From the NCBI RefSeq assembly GCF_007595705.1, contig NZ_NISY01000003.1, forward strand, positions 1 to 64,000: 64,000 nt of DNA, read 5' to 3'. The notes below the pieces were generated by a model, which saw only the letters and a list, made by a program, of their open reading frames with translations, was not told the origin of the DNA and made no database searches. This document shows positions 1 to 7,798 of this stretch, piece by piece; the stretch's first letter is position 1; the number at the start of each line of letters is the position of its first letter. This DNA comes from Streptomyces sp. SAJ15. GTDB lineage: Bacteria > Actinomycetota > Actinomycetes > Streptomycetales > Streptomycetaceae. A program made the translations under genes and the position numbers.

Positions 1-60
1 CGGATTTCCCTGGAAGCTCATAATCGAGCTTTTCGGTTCGAATTTCGGCATGCCGAAGTC
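1..60. promoter_or_regulatory. Two palindromes at the window edge
   Basis: The first 60 bases are less GC-rich than the rest and hold two inverted repeats: AAGCTC (13-18) with GAGCTT (25-30), followed by TTC, and a perfect 14-base palindrome TTCGGCATGCCGAA (44-57). They could be the terminator of a gene to the left or an operator upstream of the trpS leader. The sequence alone does not decide. Confidence 0.35.
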
Positions 61-166
61 GTTCCCGATCAGGGGCCGTGCAGTGGTGATTTGCCGCCGG
101 TGCGGCTCGAAGCGCTGCCCCGTCGTCCCCGTGGGACTCCGTGACAACTCGGAGAACACTACATGA
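2..166 (+). CDS. Possible C-terminal fragment or small ORF
   Basis: The frame is open from the window edge to TGA at 164-166. From the ATG at 50 most third codon positions are G or C (about 32 of 38), which is the only sign of coding. The translated piece has three cysteines (C-R-R-C-G-S-K-R-C) and resembles nothing I recognise. The first 50 bases lack codon bias and carry palindromes, so a 38-residue ORF starting at 50, or no gene at all, is as likely as a gene entering from the left. Confidence 0.2.
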   Translation, partial: GFPWKLIIELFGSNFGMPKSFPIRGRAVVICRRCGSKRCPVVPVGLRDNSENTT

Positions 167-213
167 CACCCCGAGCGGCTTCAAACCTGTGGCCGAGGGA
201 GCGTCGGGCGCGT

Positions 214-267
214 ATGGTCGCTCGCATGCGAACGCGTGCGCTGACCCGACGTTGGTGGGCCGCCTGA
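214..267 (+). CDS. Trp-rich leader peptide of trpS
   Basis: A 17-codon ORF from ATG 214, or 13 codons from the in-frame ATG 226, reads MRTRALTRRWWAA at its end, with tandem TGG codons at 253-258 and TGA at 265-267. A GAGGGA at 195-200 could serve as ribosome site. Two adjacent Trp codons just before the stop, 110 bases upstream of a tryptophanyl-tRNA synthetase and inside a set of alternative hairpins, fit a ribosome-stalling leader peptide. It would sense charged tRNA-Trp; the peptide itself needs no function. Confidence 0.75.
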   Translation: MVARMRTRALTRRWWAA

Positions 268-319
268 CCGGCGGCCGCAGACGCGCATGCACGAACACGG
301 CCGCCGCCTCGGCGGCCGT
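253..319 (+). promoter_or_regulatory. Transcription attenuator of trpS
   Basis: Four complementary segments follow the tandem Trp codons: 1 = GGCCGCC (258-264), 2 = GGCGGCCG (270-277), 3 = CGGCCGCC (298-305), 4 = GGCGGCCG (311-318). Segments 1:2 pair across the leader stop codon. Segments 2:3 can form an antiterminator. Segments 3:4 lie in a perfect 10-bp hairpin (297-306/310-319, loop CCT) that would terminate. A ribosome stalled at the Trp codons covers segment 1 and frees 2 to pair with 3, allowing read-through into trpS. This is the classic trp-leader geometry. No U-run follows the last stem, which is common in Streptomyces. Confidence 0.7.
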
Positions 320-378
320 TCGCATCTCCGCAGCCCCGCGGGGCCGGCCGATCCGGAGCGGCGGCCCCGATACAGGGG

Positions 379-1422
379 ATGAGGAACACCGCGATGGCAG
401 AGCTGGCGGGACGGCCGGGACGACGCATCTTCAGCGGGATCAAGCCCAGCGGACATCTGACGCTGGGGAACTATCTGGGGGCCATGCGCCGCTGGGTGGA
501 AGAGGAGCAGCACCGCGCGGACGCGCTGTTCTGCGTGGTGGACCTGCACGCGCTCACCGTGGAGCACGACCCCGCGCGGGTGCGGCGCCTCACCCGGCAG
601 ACCGCGACGCTGCTGCTGGCGGCCGGGCTCGACCCGGAGCTGTGCACCGTCTTCGTCCAGAGCCATGTGGACGAGCACGCACGGCTGTCGTATCTGATGG
701 AGTGCACCGCGACCGACGGCGAGATGCGGCGCATGATCCAGTACAAGGAGAAGGCCGCGCGGGAGACCGCGCGGGGTCGCAGCGTACGGCTGTCGCTGCT
801 CACCTATCCGGCGCTGATGGCGGCGGACATCCTGGCGTACGGGACGGACGAGGTGCCCGTGGGCGACGACCAGACGCAGCACGTCGAGCTCTGCCGTGAT
901 CTGGCGCTGCGCTTCAACCAGCGGTACGGGCCGGTCTTCCGGGTCCCTCGGGCCTCCTACCCGCAGGTGGCCGCCCGTGTCATGGATCTGCGGGACCCCA
1001 CGGCGAAGATGGGCAAGTCGCACGCCGAGACCAGTGGGATCGTCTATCTGCTGGACGAGCCGGACGCGGTACGCCGGAAGGTGATGCGGGCGGTCACGGA
1101 CAGCGGGGCCGAGGGCGGGATGGAGTACGACCCGCAGGAGCGGCCGGGGGTGGCGAACCTGCTGGACGTGCTGGCCGCGTGCACCGGGGGCAAGCCCCAG
1201 GAGCTGTCCGAGGAGTACACCTCGTACGGCGCCCTGAAGAAGGACACCGCCGAGGCCGTGGTGGAGCTGCTGCGGCCGCTGCGGCGACGGCACGCGGAGC
1301 TGTGCGCCGATCCCTCCTCTATGGAGGGGGTGCTGCGGGAGGGGGCGGAGCGGGCCCGGGCGCTGGCGCGGCCGCGCGTGGACGCCGCCTACGCGGCGGT
1401 CGGGCTGCTGCCGCCCGGATGA
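379..1422 (+). CDS. trpS: Tryptophanyl-tRNA synthetase (inducible type)
   Basis: Class I aminoacyl-tRNA synthetase charging tRNA-Trp in the cytoplasm. The HIGH-type signature is HLTLGN (residues 26-31, after IKPSG) and the KMSKS-type loop is KMGKS (210-214). Its 347 residues are normal for the family. ATG 394 is an alternative start. The sequence diverges from the housekeeping Streptomyces TrpRS I remember and looks like the second, indolmycin-resistant type (TrpRS1 of S. coelicolor), which has been reported to be induced by Trp starvation or indolmycin through ribosome-mediated attenuation. The leader and hairpins at 214-319 fit that. The 3' end overlaps the convergent GlxA-type regulator by 34 bp. 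Confidence 0.93.
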   Translation: MRNTAMAELAGRPGRRIFSGIKPSGHLTLGNYLGAMRRWVEEEQHRADALFCVVDLHALTVEHDPARVRRLTRQTATLLLAAGLDPELCTVFVQSHVDEHARLSYLMECTATDGEMRRMIQYKEKAARETARGRSVRLSLLTYPALMAADILAYGTDEVPVGDDQTQHVELCRDLALRFNQRYGPVFRVPRASYPQVAARVMDLRDPTAKMGKSHAETSGIVYLLDEPDAVRRKVMRAVTDSGAEGGMEYDPQERPGVANLLDVLAACTGGKPQELSEEYTSYGALKKDTAEAVVELLRPLRRRHAELCADPSSMEGVLREGAERARALARPRVDAAYAAVGLLPPG

Positions 1423-2483
1423 CCCGCCGCGGGCTCGGGCGGCGCGGTCCGCGTGCCGCCCGAGCGGCCGTGGGCCCCGGCGGTCGGCCGGCTGCTGGAG
1501 AAGGCGGCGCGGTAGTCGCGCGGGCTGGTGGCGAGTCGGCTGGCGAAGTGCTGCCGCATGGTGATCTCGCTGCCGAAGCCCGCGCGGCGGGCCACCTCGG
1601 GGATGGGCAGGTCGGTGCGTTCCAGCAGCTTCTGGGCCGCCGCCAGCCGCTGCTCCAGCAGCCAGCGCAGCGGGGTGGTGCCGGTGGTGGCGGCGAAGTG
1701 GCGGGCGAAGGAGCGCGGGGACATCCCGGCCCAGCGGGCCAGCTCCGCCACGGTGAGCGGTTCGTGGAGGTGTCGCAGGGCGCGCTCTCGTACGGACGCC
1801 AGCGCGTCGTCGTCCCGGTCGACGGCCGGGGTGGGGCGCTCGATGAACTGTGCCTGGCCGCCGGCGCGGAAGGGCGCGGTGACCATCGAGCGGGCGATCG
1901 CGGCGGCGGCCTCCGCGCCGTGGGCCGTGCGCACCAGGTGCAGACAGAGGTCGATGCCGGCGGCCGTGCCGGCCGAGGTCCAGATGTTGTCGTCCTCGAT
2001 GAACAGCGCGTCGGGCTCGACGGTGATCTCGGGGTGGCGCTCGCGCAGCAGGTCGGTGAAGCGCCAGTGGGTGATCGCGCGGCGCCCGTCGAGCAGCCCG
2101 GCCTGGGCGAGGGTGAAGGCGCCGCCGCAGAGCGCGGCCACCGGGATGCCGGCGGCATGGGCGCGGCGCAGGGCCTCCAGCACGGGGGCCGGGGCCGGGG
2201 TGATGCGGTCGTCGAGGCCGGGGACGACGACGAGGTCCGCGCGGAGCATCCAGTCGAGGGTGCGGTCGGGGGTGAGGGTGAGCCCGCCGGGGATGGCCAC
2301 GGGGGTGTGGTCGACGGCGCACCGGCGCAGCTCGAAGGGCGGGACGCCCCGGTCGGTGCGGTCGACGCCCCAGACCTCGGTGATGACGGAGACGTCGAAG
2401 GCGCGGATGCCGGGGATGGCGACCAGGGCGATGCGCTGCGGTCGCGTCCGCGGCCGGGGGTCCGGCTGCTGCATGTCGGCCAT
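1389..2483 (-). CDS. GlxA-family AraC-type transcriptional regulator
   Basis: Two-domain regulator of about 364 residues. The N-terminal half is a DJ-1/PfpI-like (class I amidotransferase fold) domain, recognisable by LVAIPGIRAFDVSVITEVWG and the nucleophile-elbow region AALCGGAFTLAQAGLLDG. The C-terminal half carries the two AraC helix-turn-helix motifs (ELARWAGMSPRSFARHF and VARRAGFGSEITMRQHF). ATG 2483 (MADMQQ) is preferred over upstream in-frame starts because the homology begins just after it; ATG 2474 is an alternative. It is divergent from the isochorismatase-like gene at 2570 with 86 bp between them, so it probably controls that gene. It overlaps the end of trpS tail to tail. Confidence 0.88.
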   Translation of the reverse strand: MADMQQPDPRPRTRPQRIALVAIPGIRAFDVSVITEVWGVDRTDRGVPPFELRRCAVDHTPVAIPGGLTLTPDRTLDWMLRADLVVVPGLDDRITPAPAPVLEALRRAHAAGIPVAALCGGAFTLAQAGLLDGRRAITHWRFTDLLRERHPEITVEPDALFIEDDNIWTSAGTAAGIDLCLHLVRTAHGAEAAAAIARSMVTAPFRAGGQAQFIERPTPAVDRDDDALASVRERALRHLHEPLTVAELARWAGMSPRSFARHFAATTGTTPLRWLLEQRLAAAQKLLERTDLPIPEVARRAGFGSEITMRQHFASRLATSPRDYRAAFSSSRPTAGAHGRSGGTRTAPPEPAAGHPGGSSPTAA

Positions 2484-2569
2484 GCTGTCAGAACGGCTGG
2501 CAGAAATCCATCGATGCCCGGCGTTGCCGCCACTGTGCGGGGCGCCCACGGCCCGGCAGGCTCAGGGGC

Positions 2570-3181
2570 ATGGATATCGCACAGAACGCAGCACTGGTGG
2601 TCATCGACGTACAGAAGGGCTTCGACGACCCCGTGCACTGGGGGCCGCGGGACAACCCGGCCGCCGAGGAGAACATCGCGGCCCTGATCGACGCCTGGCA
2701 GTCGACCGGCCGGCCGGTCGTCTTCGTCCGGCACGACTCGCCCAAGCCGAACTCGCCGCTGCGGCCGGGGCAGGAGGGCAACGACCTCAAGGACGTCGTG
2801 GCCTCCCGGCGCGGGAAGGGGAGCGGGCCGGAGGTCCTCATCACCAAGACCGTGAACTCGGCCTTCTACGGCACGCCGGACCTGAAGGAGTGGCTGGACG
2901 CGGTGGCCCACGGCGACGCCGCCGAGGGCCAGGGTCGGCAGCTCGTGGTGACCGGCATCCAGACCAACCTGTGCTGCGAGACGACGGCCCGCATGGGCGG
3001 CAACCTGGGCTACGAGGTGTTCTTCGCGCTGGACGCCACCCACACCTTCGACCTCGAGGGTCCCGAGGGCTGGAAGCTGACGGCCCAGGAGCTGGCGCGG
3101 GCCACCGCGGTGTCGCTGCACGGCGGCGGGTTCGCGAAGGTGGTGACGACCGAGGAGCTCGTCGCCGCGGCGAGCAGCTAG
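2570..3181 (+). CDS. Isochorismatase-family cysteine hydrolase
   Basis: A 203-residue alpha/beta hydrolase of the isochorismatase-like superfamily. The expected triad is visible: Asp in ALVVIDVQKGF near the N-terminus, Lys in VLITKTVNSAF, and Cys in the signature GIQTNLCCETTARMGG. Members cleave isochorismate, nicotinamide, N-carbamoylsarcosine or similar amides, and the substrate here cannot be told from sequence. Divergent pairing with a GlxA-type regulator is common for this family and suggests substrate-induced expression. It converges on proC with 11 bp between stops. Confidence 0.88.
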   Translation: MDIAQNAALVVIDVQKGFDDPVHWGPRDNPAAEENIAALIDAWQSTGRPVVFVRHDSPKPNSPLRPGQEGNDLKDVVASRRGKGSGPEVLITKTVNSAFYGTPDLKEWLDAVAHGDAAEGQGRQLVVTGIQTNLCCETTARMGGNLGYEVFFALDATHTFDLEGPEGWKLTAQELARATAVSLHGGGFAKVVTTEELVAAASS

Positions 3182-3192
3182 GTCCGCCGCGC

Positions 3193-4002
3193 TCAGCCGT
3201 TGCCCGTGGCCAGCTCCTGGCTGCGGTCGCGGGCCGCCTCCAGGGCCGCGATCAGGGCGGCGCGCACCCCGTGGCGCTCCAGTTCGCGGATGGCGCTGAT
3301 GGTGGTGCCGGCCGGGGAGGTGACCGCCTCTCGGAGCTTGACCGGGTGCTCGCCGCTGTCGCGGAGCATCACGGCGGCGCCGATCGCGGCCTGCACGATC
3401 AGATCGTGGGCCTTGTCGCGGGGCAGCCCGAGGAGGATGCCCGCGTCGGTCATCGCCTCGACCAGGAAGTAGAAGTAGGCGGGGCCGGAGCCGGAAAGGG
3501 CGGTGGCGGCGTCCTGCTGGGACTCCGGCACCCGCAGCGTCTTGCCGACACCGCCGAAGATCTCCTCGGCATGGGCGAGGTGCTCCGCGGTGGCGTGACT
3601 CCCCGGCGAGATGACCGACATGGCCTCGTCCACCAGGGCGGGGGTGTTGGTCATGACGCGGACCACCGGGGTGCCCGCGGCGAGCCGCGCTTCGAGGAAG
3701 GCGGTGGGGATGCCGGCCGCGCCGCTGACGACCAGCCGGTCGGCCGGGACGTGCGGGGCCAGCTCGTCCAGCAGCGCGGCCATGTCCTGCGGCTTCACGG
3801 TGAGGATGAGGGTGTCGGCGGTCTTGGCCGCCTCGGCGTTGGAGACGGCCTCCACGCCGTAGCGGGAGCGCAGCTCCTCGGCGCGCTCCGCGCGGCGCGC
3901 GGTGACCAGCAGGTCGGACGGGGCCCAGCCGCCGCGGATCATGCCGCTCAGCAGTGCCTCGCCGATCTTCCCCGTGCCGAGCACGGCGACCTTCTGCGTC
4001 AT
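3193..4002 (-). CDS. proC: Pyrroline-5-carboxylate reductase
   Basis: Last step of proline synthesis, NAD(P)H-dependent reduction of 1-pyrroline-5-carboxylate. The N-terminal Rossmann motif is VAVLGTGKIGEALLSG and the C-terminal signature LREAVTSPAGTTISAI is the ProC family pattern. The frame is open far upstream, but homology starts at MTQKVAVLG (ATG 4002), giving 269 residues, the family norm; GTG 4014 is the nearest alternative. It is read from a 380-bp region shared with the divergent small secreted protein at 4384. Confidence 0.93.
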   Translation of the reverse strand: MTQKVAVLGTGKIGEALLSGMIRGGWAPSDLLVTARRAERAEELRSRYGVEAVSNAEAAKTADTLILTVKPQDMAALLDELAPHVPADRLVVSGAAGIPTAFLEARLAAGTPVVRVMTNTPALVDEAMSVISPGSHATAEHLAHAEEIFGGVGKTLRVPESQQDAATALSGSGPAYFYFLVEAMTDAGILLGLPRDKAHDLIVQAAIGAAVMLRDSGEHPVKLREAVTSPAGTTISAIRELERHGVRAALIAALEAARDRSQELATGNG

Positions 4003-4383
4003 GGTGTCGTTCACCCCATACGGTCCATACGGTCCGGTGCGCGGGGGCCGGCTCATGCCGCGGGCCCGCCCGTCGTCACCCTCTGCCGTCATCCTCGCAC
4101 CCCGGGCGGGTGGCGCGAGGCGGCGTCCATCCCTCGGTACGGGGGCGTGTGTCGTGGGGCGGGAGGTGCGCTCCGCGTGGTGGCGGCGCCAGGGGCGCGG
4201 CCGCGGCGTATGCGACGCCGCGCGCCGCGCGGGCGTGCGCCGAGACCATTGGAGCTGCTTCCTCCGCTTTGCTGACTCCGTGTTCACAGGTTGATTACGT
4301 AAGGTCCGCGCATCGCCACCACCCCTTGGACAAAATGAAGTTGGGTGTCGACGCGACGGAGACGCGCGGCGGAGGGGGCGAGG
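4003..4383. other. Divergent intergenic region proC / secreted protein
   Basis: About 380 bp without a supported gene. It contains a direct repeat CCATACGGT (near 4016 and 4025) next to the proC start and should hold both promoters. A motif TTGCTG (4269) lies at reasonable distance before TTGATTACG (4291), but I see no convincing -10 element. Confidence 0.4.
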
Positions 4384-4800
4384 ATGACGACGATCGGGCG
4401 AGCCGGTCGCGGGCTGATAGCCGCCCTGTCGTTACTCCTGCTCGCCGTGCTCCTCGTCACCGACTGCGGCTTCGCCCCCACCACGAAGTCCACCCCCGGC
4501 GCGGGCCGTTCCGCCGCCGGACCGGCGGTCGAGCCCGTTCAGCTCTTCGAGCGGCGGACCGTCGTCACCGACACCCGCCGGCTGCCGCACCCCGCCTCCG
4601 AGGACTGCGAGGGCCGCCGCCCCGGCGGATCACCGGTCACCGCCCCCGTCCCCCGCGGCACGCCGCTCTGTGTGGGCGACGCCGACGCCGACCCGGCCCG
4701 GCCGCCCGCCGGGCACGGGGTCCGCCGTACCGGACACCACACCGTCCCGGTGTCGAGATCGAGCGACCTTCCCATCGCCCTCCAGATATTCCGCTGCTGA
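4384..4800 (+). CDS. Small secreted or membrane-anchored protein
   Basis: A 138-residue protein with a short basic N-terminus, a hydrophobic stretch at about residues 10-28 (LIAALSLLLLAVLLVTDCG) and a polar Pro/Thr-rich remainder with three later cysteines. The Cys right after the hydrophobic stretch is not in a good lipobox, so a signal anchor is as likely as a lipoprotein. ATG 4384 is chosen over the ATG at 4345 because GGAGGGGGCGAGG lies directly upstream. No domain is recognised; similar short proteins are often annotated as hypothetical in Streptomyces. Confidence 0.65.
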   Translation: MTTIGRAGRGLIAALSLLLLAVLLVTDCGFAPTTKSTPGAGRSAAGPAVEPVQLFERRTVVTDTRRLPHPASEDCEGRRPGGSPVTAPVPRGTPLCVGDADADPARPPAGHGVRRTGHHTVPVSRSSDLPIALQIFRC

Positions 4801-4952
4801 CCGTCACGGCCGCCGCCGCCCCGGCGCGCGGCGCGAACTCCCTCCCCCGGGCGCCCGATGAGCGGCCCGCCCCGCAGTTCATCCGTTGACGAAGTTCATG
4901 CAGCGATGCGTCACGTCCCGCCGCCGAGCGCGCGGGGCGTGTTGGAGGAGCC

Positions 4953-6524
4953 ATGACGAAACATCTCCCCGACCGAACCGTCTTCCGCGCCGACTTCACC
5001 GCTTCCCTCGTCGTCTTCCTGGTCGCCGTCCCGCTCTGCGTGGGCGTCGCCGTCGCCTCCGGCGTACCGGCCGAACTCGGCCTGATAACCGGCATCGTGG
5101 GCGGCCTGATAACCGGCCTGATGCCGGGCAGCAGCCTCCAGGTGAGCGGCCCCGCCGCCGGGCTGACCGTGCTGGTCTACGAGGCGGTGGACGAGTACGG
5201 CCTCGGGACGCTGGGCGTCCTGGTACTGGCCGCCGGCGCGCTGCAGCTGGCGATGGGCCTGCTGCGGCTCGGCCGCTGGTTCCGCGCGATCTCCGTGGCC
5301 GTGGTGCAGGGCATGCTCGCCGGCATCGGCCTGGTGCTGATCGCCGGGCAGCTGTACGCGCTGGCCGACGCGCCGGCGCCCAGTAGCGGGCTCGGCAAGC
5401 TCGGCCGGCTGCCCGGTCTGGTGACCGACGTGGCCGGCTCCGCCGACGCCCTCCAGGCCGTCGGAGTGGGCGCCGGCACCGTGCTGGTGCTGGTGCTGTG
5501 GCCGCGGTGGCGGCGCGGGGCACGGCTGCTGCCGGCCCCGCTGGCGGCGGTGGCGCTGGCCACGGCCGCGACCGCGCTGCTGGACCTGTCGGTGGCGCGG
5601 GTGGAGGTCCAGGGCCTGGTGGACGCCGTGCGGCCGCCGAACGGCGGGGACCTGGCGCGGCTGGCGGAGTTCGGCGTGCTGGGCACCGTGCTGGCCTTCG
5701 CGCTGATCGCCTCGGCGGAGAGCCTGTTCAGCGCGGCCGCCGTGGACCGGCTGCACGACGGCCCGCGGACCGACTACGACAAGGAGCTGATCGCCCAGGG
5801 CACCGGCAACGCGGTGTGCGGTGTGCTGGGCGCGCTGCCGATGACCGCGGTGATCGTCCGCAGCGCCGCCAACGTCCAGGCCGGCGCCAGGACCAGGACG
5901 TCACGCGTGCTCCACGGCGCCTGGCTGTTGGTCTTCGCGGTGCTCTTCCCCTCGGCGCTGGGCGTGATCCCGGTGTCGGCGCTCGCGGGCGTGCTCATCC
6001 ACGCGGGCTGGAAGCTGCTGCCGGTCAAGGAGCTGGCCCCCCTGTGGCGGGAACACCGGGGCGAGGCCGTGGTGCTGGCCGTCACCGCCGGCGCCATCGT
6101 GGTGACCAACATGTTCGAGGGCGTGCTGATCGGCCTGCTGACGGCGGTGGCCAAGTCCGCCTGGGAGACCTCGCATGTGCATGTCGAGGTCACCGGGCTG
6201 GACGACCCCGCGGAGCAGGGGCGCGGCGACGGGGCCCGAGACGCCGGCGATGACACCGGTCCCGGTATCGGGGTCGGCGCCGGGACCGGCACCGACGGCG
6301 CCGGCGTGATCCGGGTGCGCGTGCTCGGCAACGCGACCTTCCTGCGGCTGCCGAAGCTGCTGGACGTGCTGGAGGCGCTGCCGCGCGAGCGGTCGGTGGA
6401 GCTGGACCTGAGCGGGCTGCGCCACGTCGACCACGCCTGTGCGATGGCCCTGGCGATCTGGGCGGAGCGGCACAACGCGGTGGTGGACCCGGTGCGGACG
6501 GCGGCGGCGCCGAGCGGACCGTGA
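4953..6524 (+). CDS. SulP-family anion transporter with STAS domain
   Basis: A 523-residue inner-membrane permease. Residues about 12-410 form the SulP transmembrane core with typical glycine-rich spans (GLITGIVGGLITGLMPGSSLQVSGPAAG is split over two of them). Residues about 430-515 form a cytoplasmic STAS domain (ELDLSGLRHVDHACAMAL). SulP proteins move sulfate, bicarbonate or other anions. Several actinobacterial relatives are fused to carbonic anhydrase, but no such domain is present here. ATG 4953 has a clear GGAGGAG ribosome site. A 19-bp tandem duplication containing the stop codon and a strong hairpin follow. Confidence 0.9.
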   Translation: MTKHLPDRTVFRADFTASLVVFLVAVPLCVGVAVASGVPAELGLITGIVGGLITGLMPGSSLQVSGPAAGLTVLVYEAVDEYGLGTLGVLVLAAGALQLAMGLLRLGRWFRAISVAVVQGMLAGIGLVLIAGQLYALADAPAPSSGLGKLGRLPGLVTDVAGSADALQAVGVGAGTVLVLVLWPRWRRGARLLPAPLAAVALATAATALLDLSVARVEVQGLVDAVRPPNGGDLARLAEFGVLGTVLAFALIASAESLFSAAAVDRLHDGPRTDYDKELIAQGTGNAVCGVLGALPMTAVIVRSAANVQAGARTRTSRVLHGAWLLVFAVLFPSALGVIPVSALAGVLIHAGWKLLPVKELAPLWREHRGEAVVLAVTAGAIVVTNMFEGVLIGLLTAVAKSAWETSHVHVEVTGLDDPAEQGRGDGARDAGDDTGPGIGVGAGTGTDGAGVIRVRVLGNATFLRLPKLLDVLEALPRERSVELDLSGLRHVDHACAMALAIWAERHNAVVDPVRTAAAPSGP

Positions 6525-6556
6525 GCTGAACCGAACACCGTGAGCTGAACCGAACG
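6519..6556 (+). repeat. 19-bp tandem duplication over the sulP stop codon
   Basis: CCGTGAGCTGAACCGAACA (6519-6537) is repeated with one change as CCGTGAGCTGAACCGAACG (6538-6556). The first copy contains the TGA of the SulP gene (6522-6524); the second TGA is out of frame. The terminator hairpin begins in the last bases of copy two. Confidence 0.9.
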
Positions 6557-6589
6557 CCGAGGCGGGGCCGCCCCCTCCCCGCCTCGGCG
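6555..6589. terminator. Bidirectional hairpin terminator
   Basis: A perfect 13-bp stem (6555-6567 with 6577-6589, CGCCGAGGCGGGG and its complement) with a 9-base loop lies between the convergent SulP and oxidoreductase genes. There is no U-run, so it would be an I-shaped Streptomyces-type terminator acting on both strands. Confidence 0.75.
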
Positions 6590-6599
6590 CCCGGCCCGT

Positions 6600-7730
6600 T
6601 CAGGACATGGCCGGGAGCAGCGGCACCAGGGAGGGCCGGTTGGCCGCCAGCCGGAGGTTGGCGACGGTCTGGCGTACGACGCGCTCCTTGGCGAACGCGG
6701 CGGCGCGGCCGGTCAGCGTCCGCTCGCGCGGCGAGTCGTCGGCGCGGACGAACTGGATCAGACCGTCGCGCCGACCCAGGCTCAGACACTGGATGATGTA
6801 GCGGAACCCCAGGGGCCTGGGGGCCTCGCCACGCGCCTCGGCCAGCAGCACGGAGGCGACGTGCGAACCGGTGGGCAGCGCGGTGGCGCAGCCCATGCGC
6901 AACGGGCCCGCGAGGGGCGAGCCGGCGGCGGCCGCGTCGCCGGCCACCGAGATCTCGGGGTGCGAGACCGAGCGCAGCGCGTCATCGACCCGGATCCGGC
7001 CCGTCGGGTCCAGGGCCAGGCCGGCGGAGGCGGCGAGCGCGCTGTTGGCCGTCATGGCGGCGGCCCACACGACCACGTCCGCGTCGACGTCGTCGGCGCC
7101 GGCCACCCGCCGGCCCTCCTCGACGCGTACCCCCAGCCCGCCGAGGCCGGCGCGGACATGGGCCCGGCCCTTCTCGGAGAGCCCGGTGCCGACCTCGCCG
7201 GCGGTCAGCAGCCGCACCCGCCAGCCGGGGGCGGACTCGGCGATCTCGCCGGCGAGCTCGATGCCGGTGAGGCCGCCGCCGACCACCGCCACCGAGCCCG
7301 GCCCGTCCAGCAGCCGCTTGCGCAGCTCGGCGCCGGTCTCCACCGTGTACGCGCGGTCCCCGGCGCCCAGGACGCCGCCCTCGGTGCCGGTGCGGCTGCC
7401 GAGCGCGTACACCAGCCGGTCGTAGGGCAGGGTCCGGCCGTCGTCGGTGCGCACCGCGCGGGCGGCGGTGTCGATGCCGACCGCGCGGGCGGCGCTGTGG
7501 GTGACGGACGTGCCGGCCAGGAACCCGGAGAGCGGACGGGTGACGTCCGTACCGGCGGCGGCCAGCTCGTGCAGTCGGACCCGCTCGGTGAAGCGGTCGC
7601 TGGGGTCGACGAGGGTGACGTCGTGGTGCGGGGCCAGCCGCAGCGCGGCCATCAGGCCGGCGTAGCCGGCGCCCAGCACCACGATCTGCAGTCGCCGCGC
7701 GTCGCCGTGGCGCGCGTTGCCTCGGTTCAT
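6600..7730 (-). CDS. FAD-dependent NAD(P)H oxidoreductase (NDH-2-like)
   Basis: A 376-residue flavoprotein of the pyridine nucleotide-disulfide oxidoreductase fold. The FAD-binding motif IVVLGAGYAGLMAALRL is at about residues 16-32 and the NAD(P)-binding motif VAVVGGGLTGIELAGE in the middle. No redox-active CxxxxC is seen, which favours an NDH-2-like or FSP1-like quinone reductase over a disulfide reductase. ATG 7730 is chosen because AAGGAGG sits six bases upstream. It lies 68 bp downstream of the SigJ-type sigma gene on the same strand; this pairing is common in actinobacteria and suggests one operon. Confidence 0.87.
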   Translation of the reverse strand: MNRGNARHGDARRLQIVVLGAGYAGLMAALRLAPHHDVTLVDPSDRFTERVRLHELAAAGTDVTRPLSGFLAGTSVTHSAARAVGIDTAARAVRTDDGRTLPYDRLVYALGSRTGTEGGVLGAGDRAYTVETGAELRKRLLDGPGSVAVVGGGLTGIELAGEIAESAPGWRVRLLTAGEVGTGLSEKGRAHVRAGLGGLGVRVEEGRRVAGADDVDADVVVWAAAMTANSALAASAGLALDPTGRIRVDDALRSVSHPEISVAGDAAAAGSPLAGPLRMGCATALPTGSHVASVLLAEARGEAPRPLGFRYIIQCLSLGRRDGLIQFVRADDSPRERTLTGRAAAFAKERVVRQTVANLRLAANRPSLVPLLPAMS

Positions 7731-7798
7731 GTCGCCTCCTTGGCGGGTTGTTCGCCAAGGGGACGACGTGGCAACCCCGGGTGTGACGGTGAGCCGCG

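Noticed and set aside
30..60. GGTTCGAATT near the window start as tRNA T-arm
   Set aside because: The flanking bases do not pair as a T-stem; they are part of a TTCGGCATGCCGAA palindrome.
181..2322. Long minus-strand ORF of about 713 codons across trpS
   Set aside because: Its translation is Arg/Pro/His-rich low complexity, antisense to trpS and in another frame of the GlxA-type gene; typical GC-rich shadow.
1528..4275. Long plus-strand ORF of about 915 codons over three genes
   Set aside because: Runs antisense or out of frame through the regulator, hydrolase and proC, all of which have clear family motifs.
4953..6524. SulP-carbonic anhydrase fusion
   Set aside because: The protein ends with the STAS domain; no carbonic anhydrase zinc motif follows.
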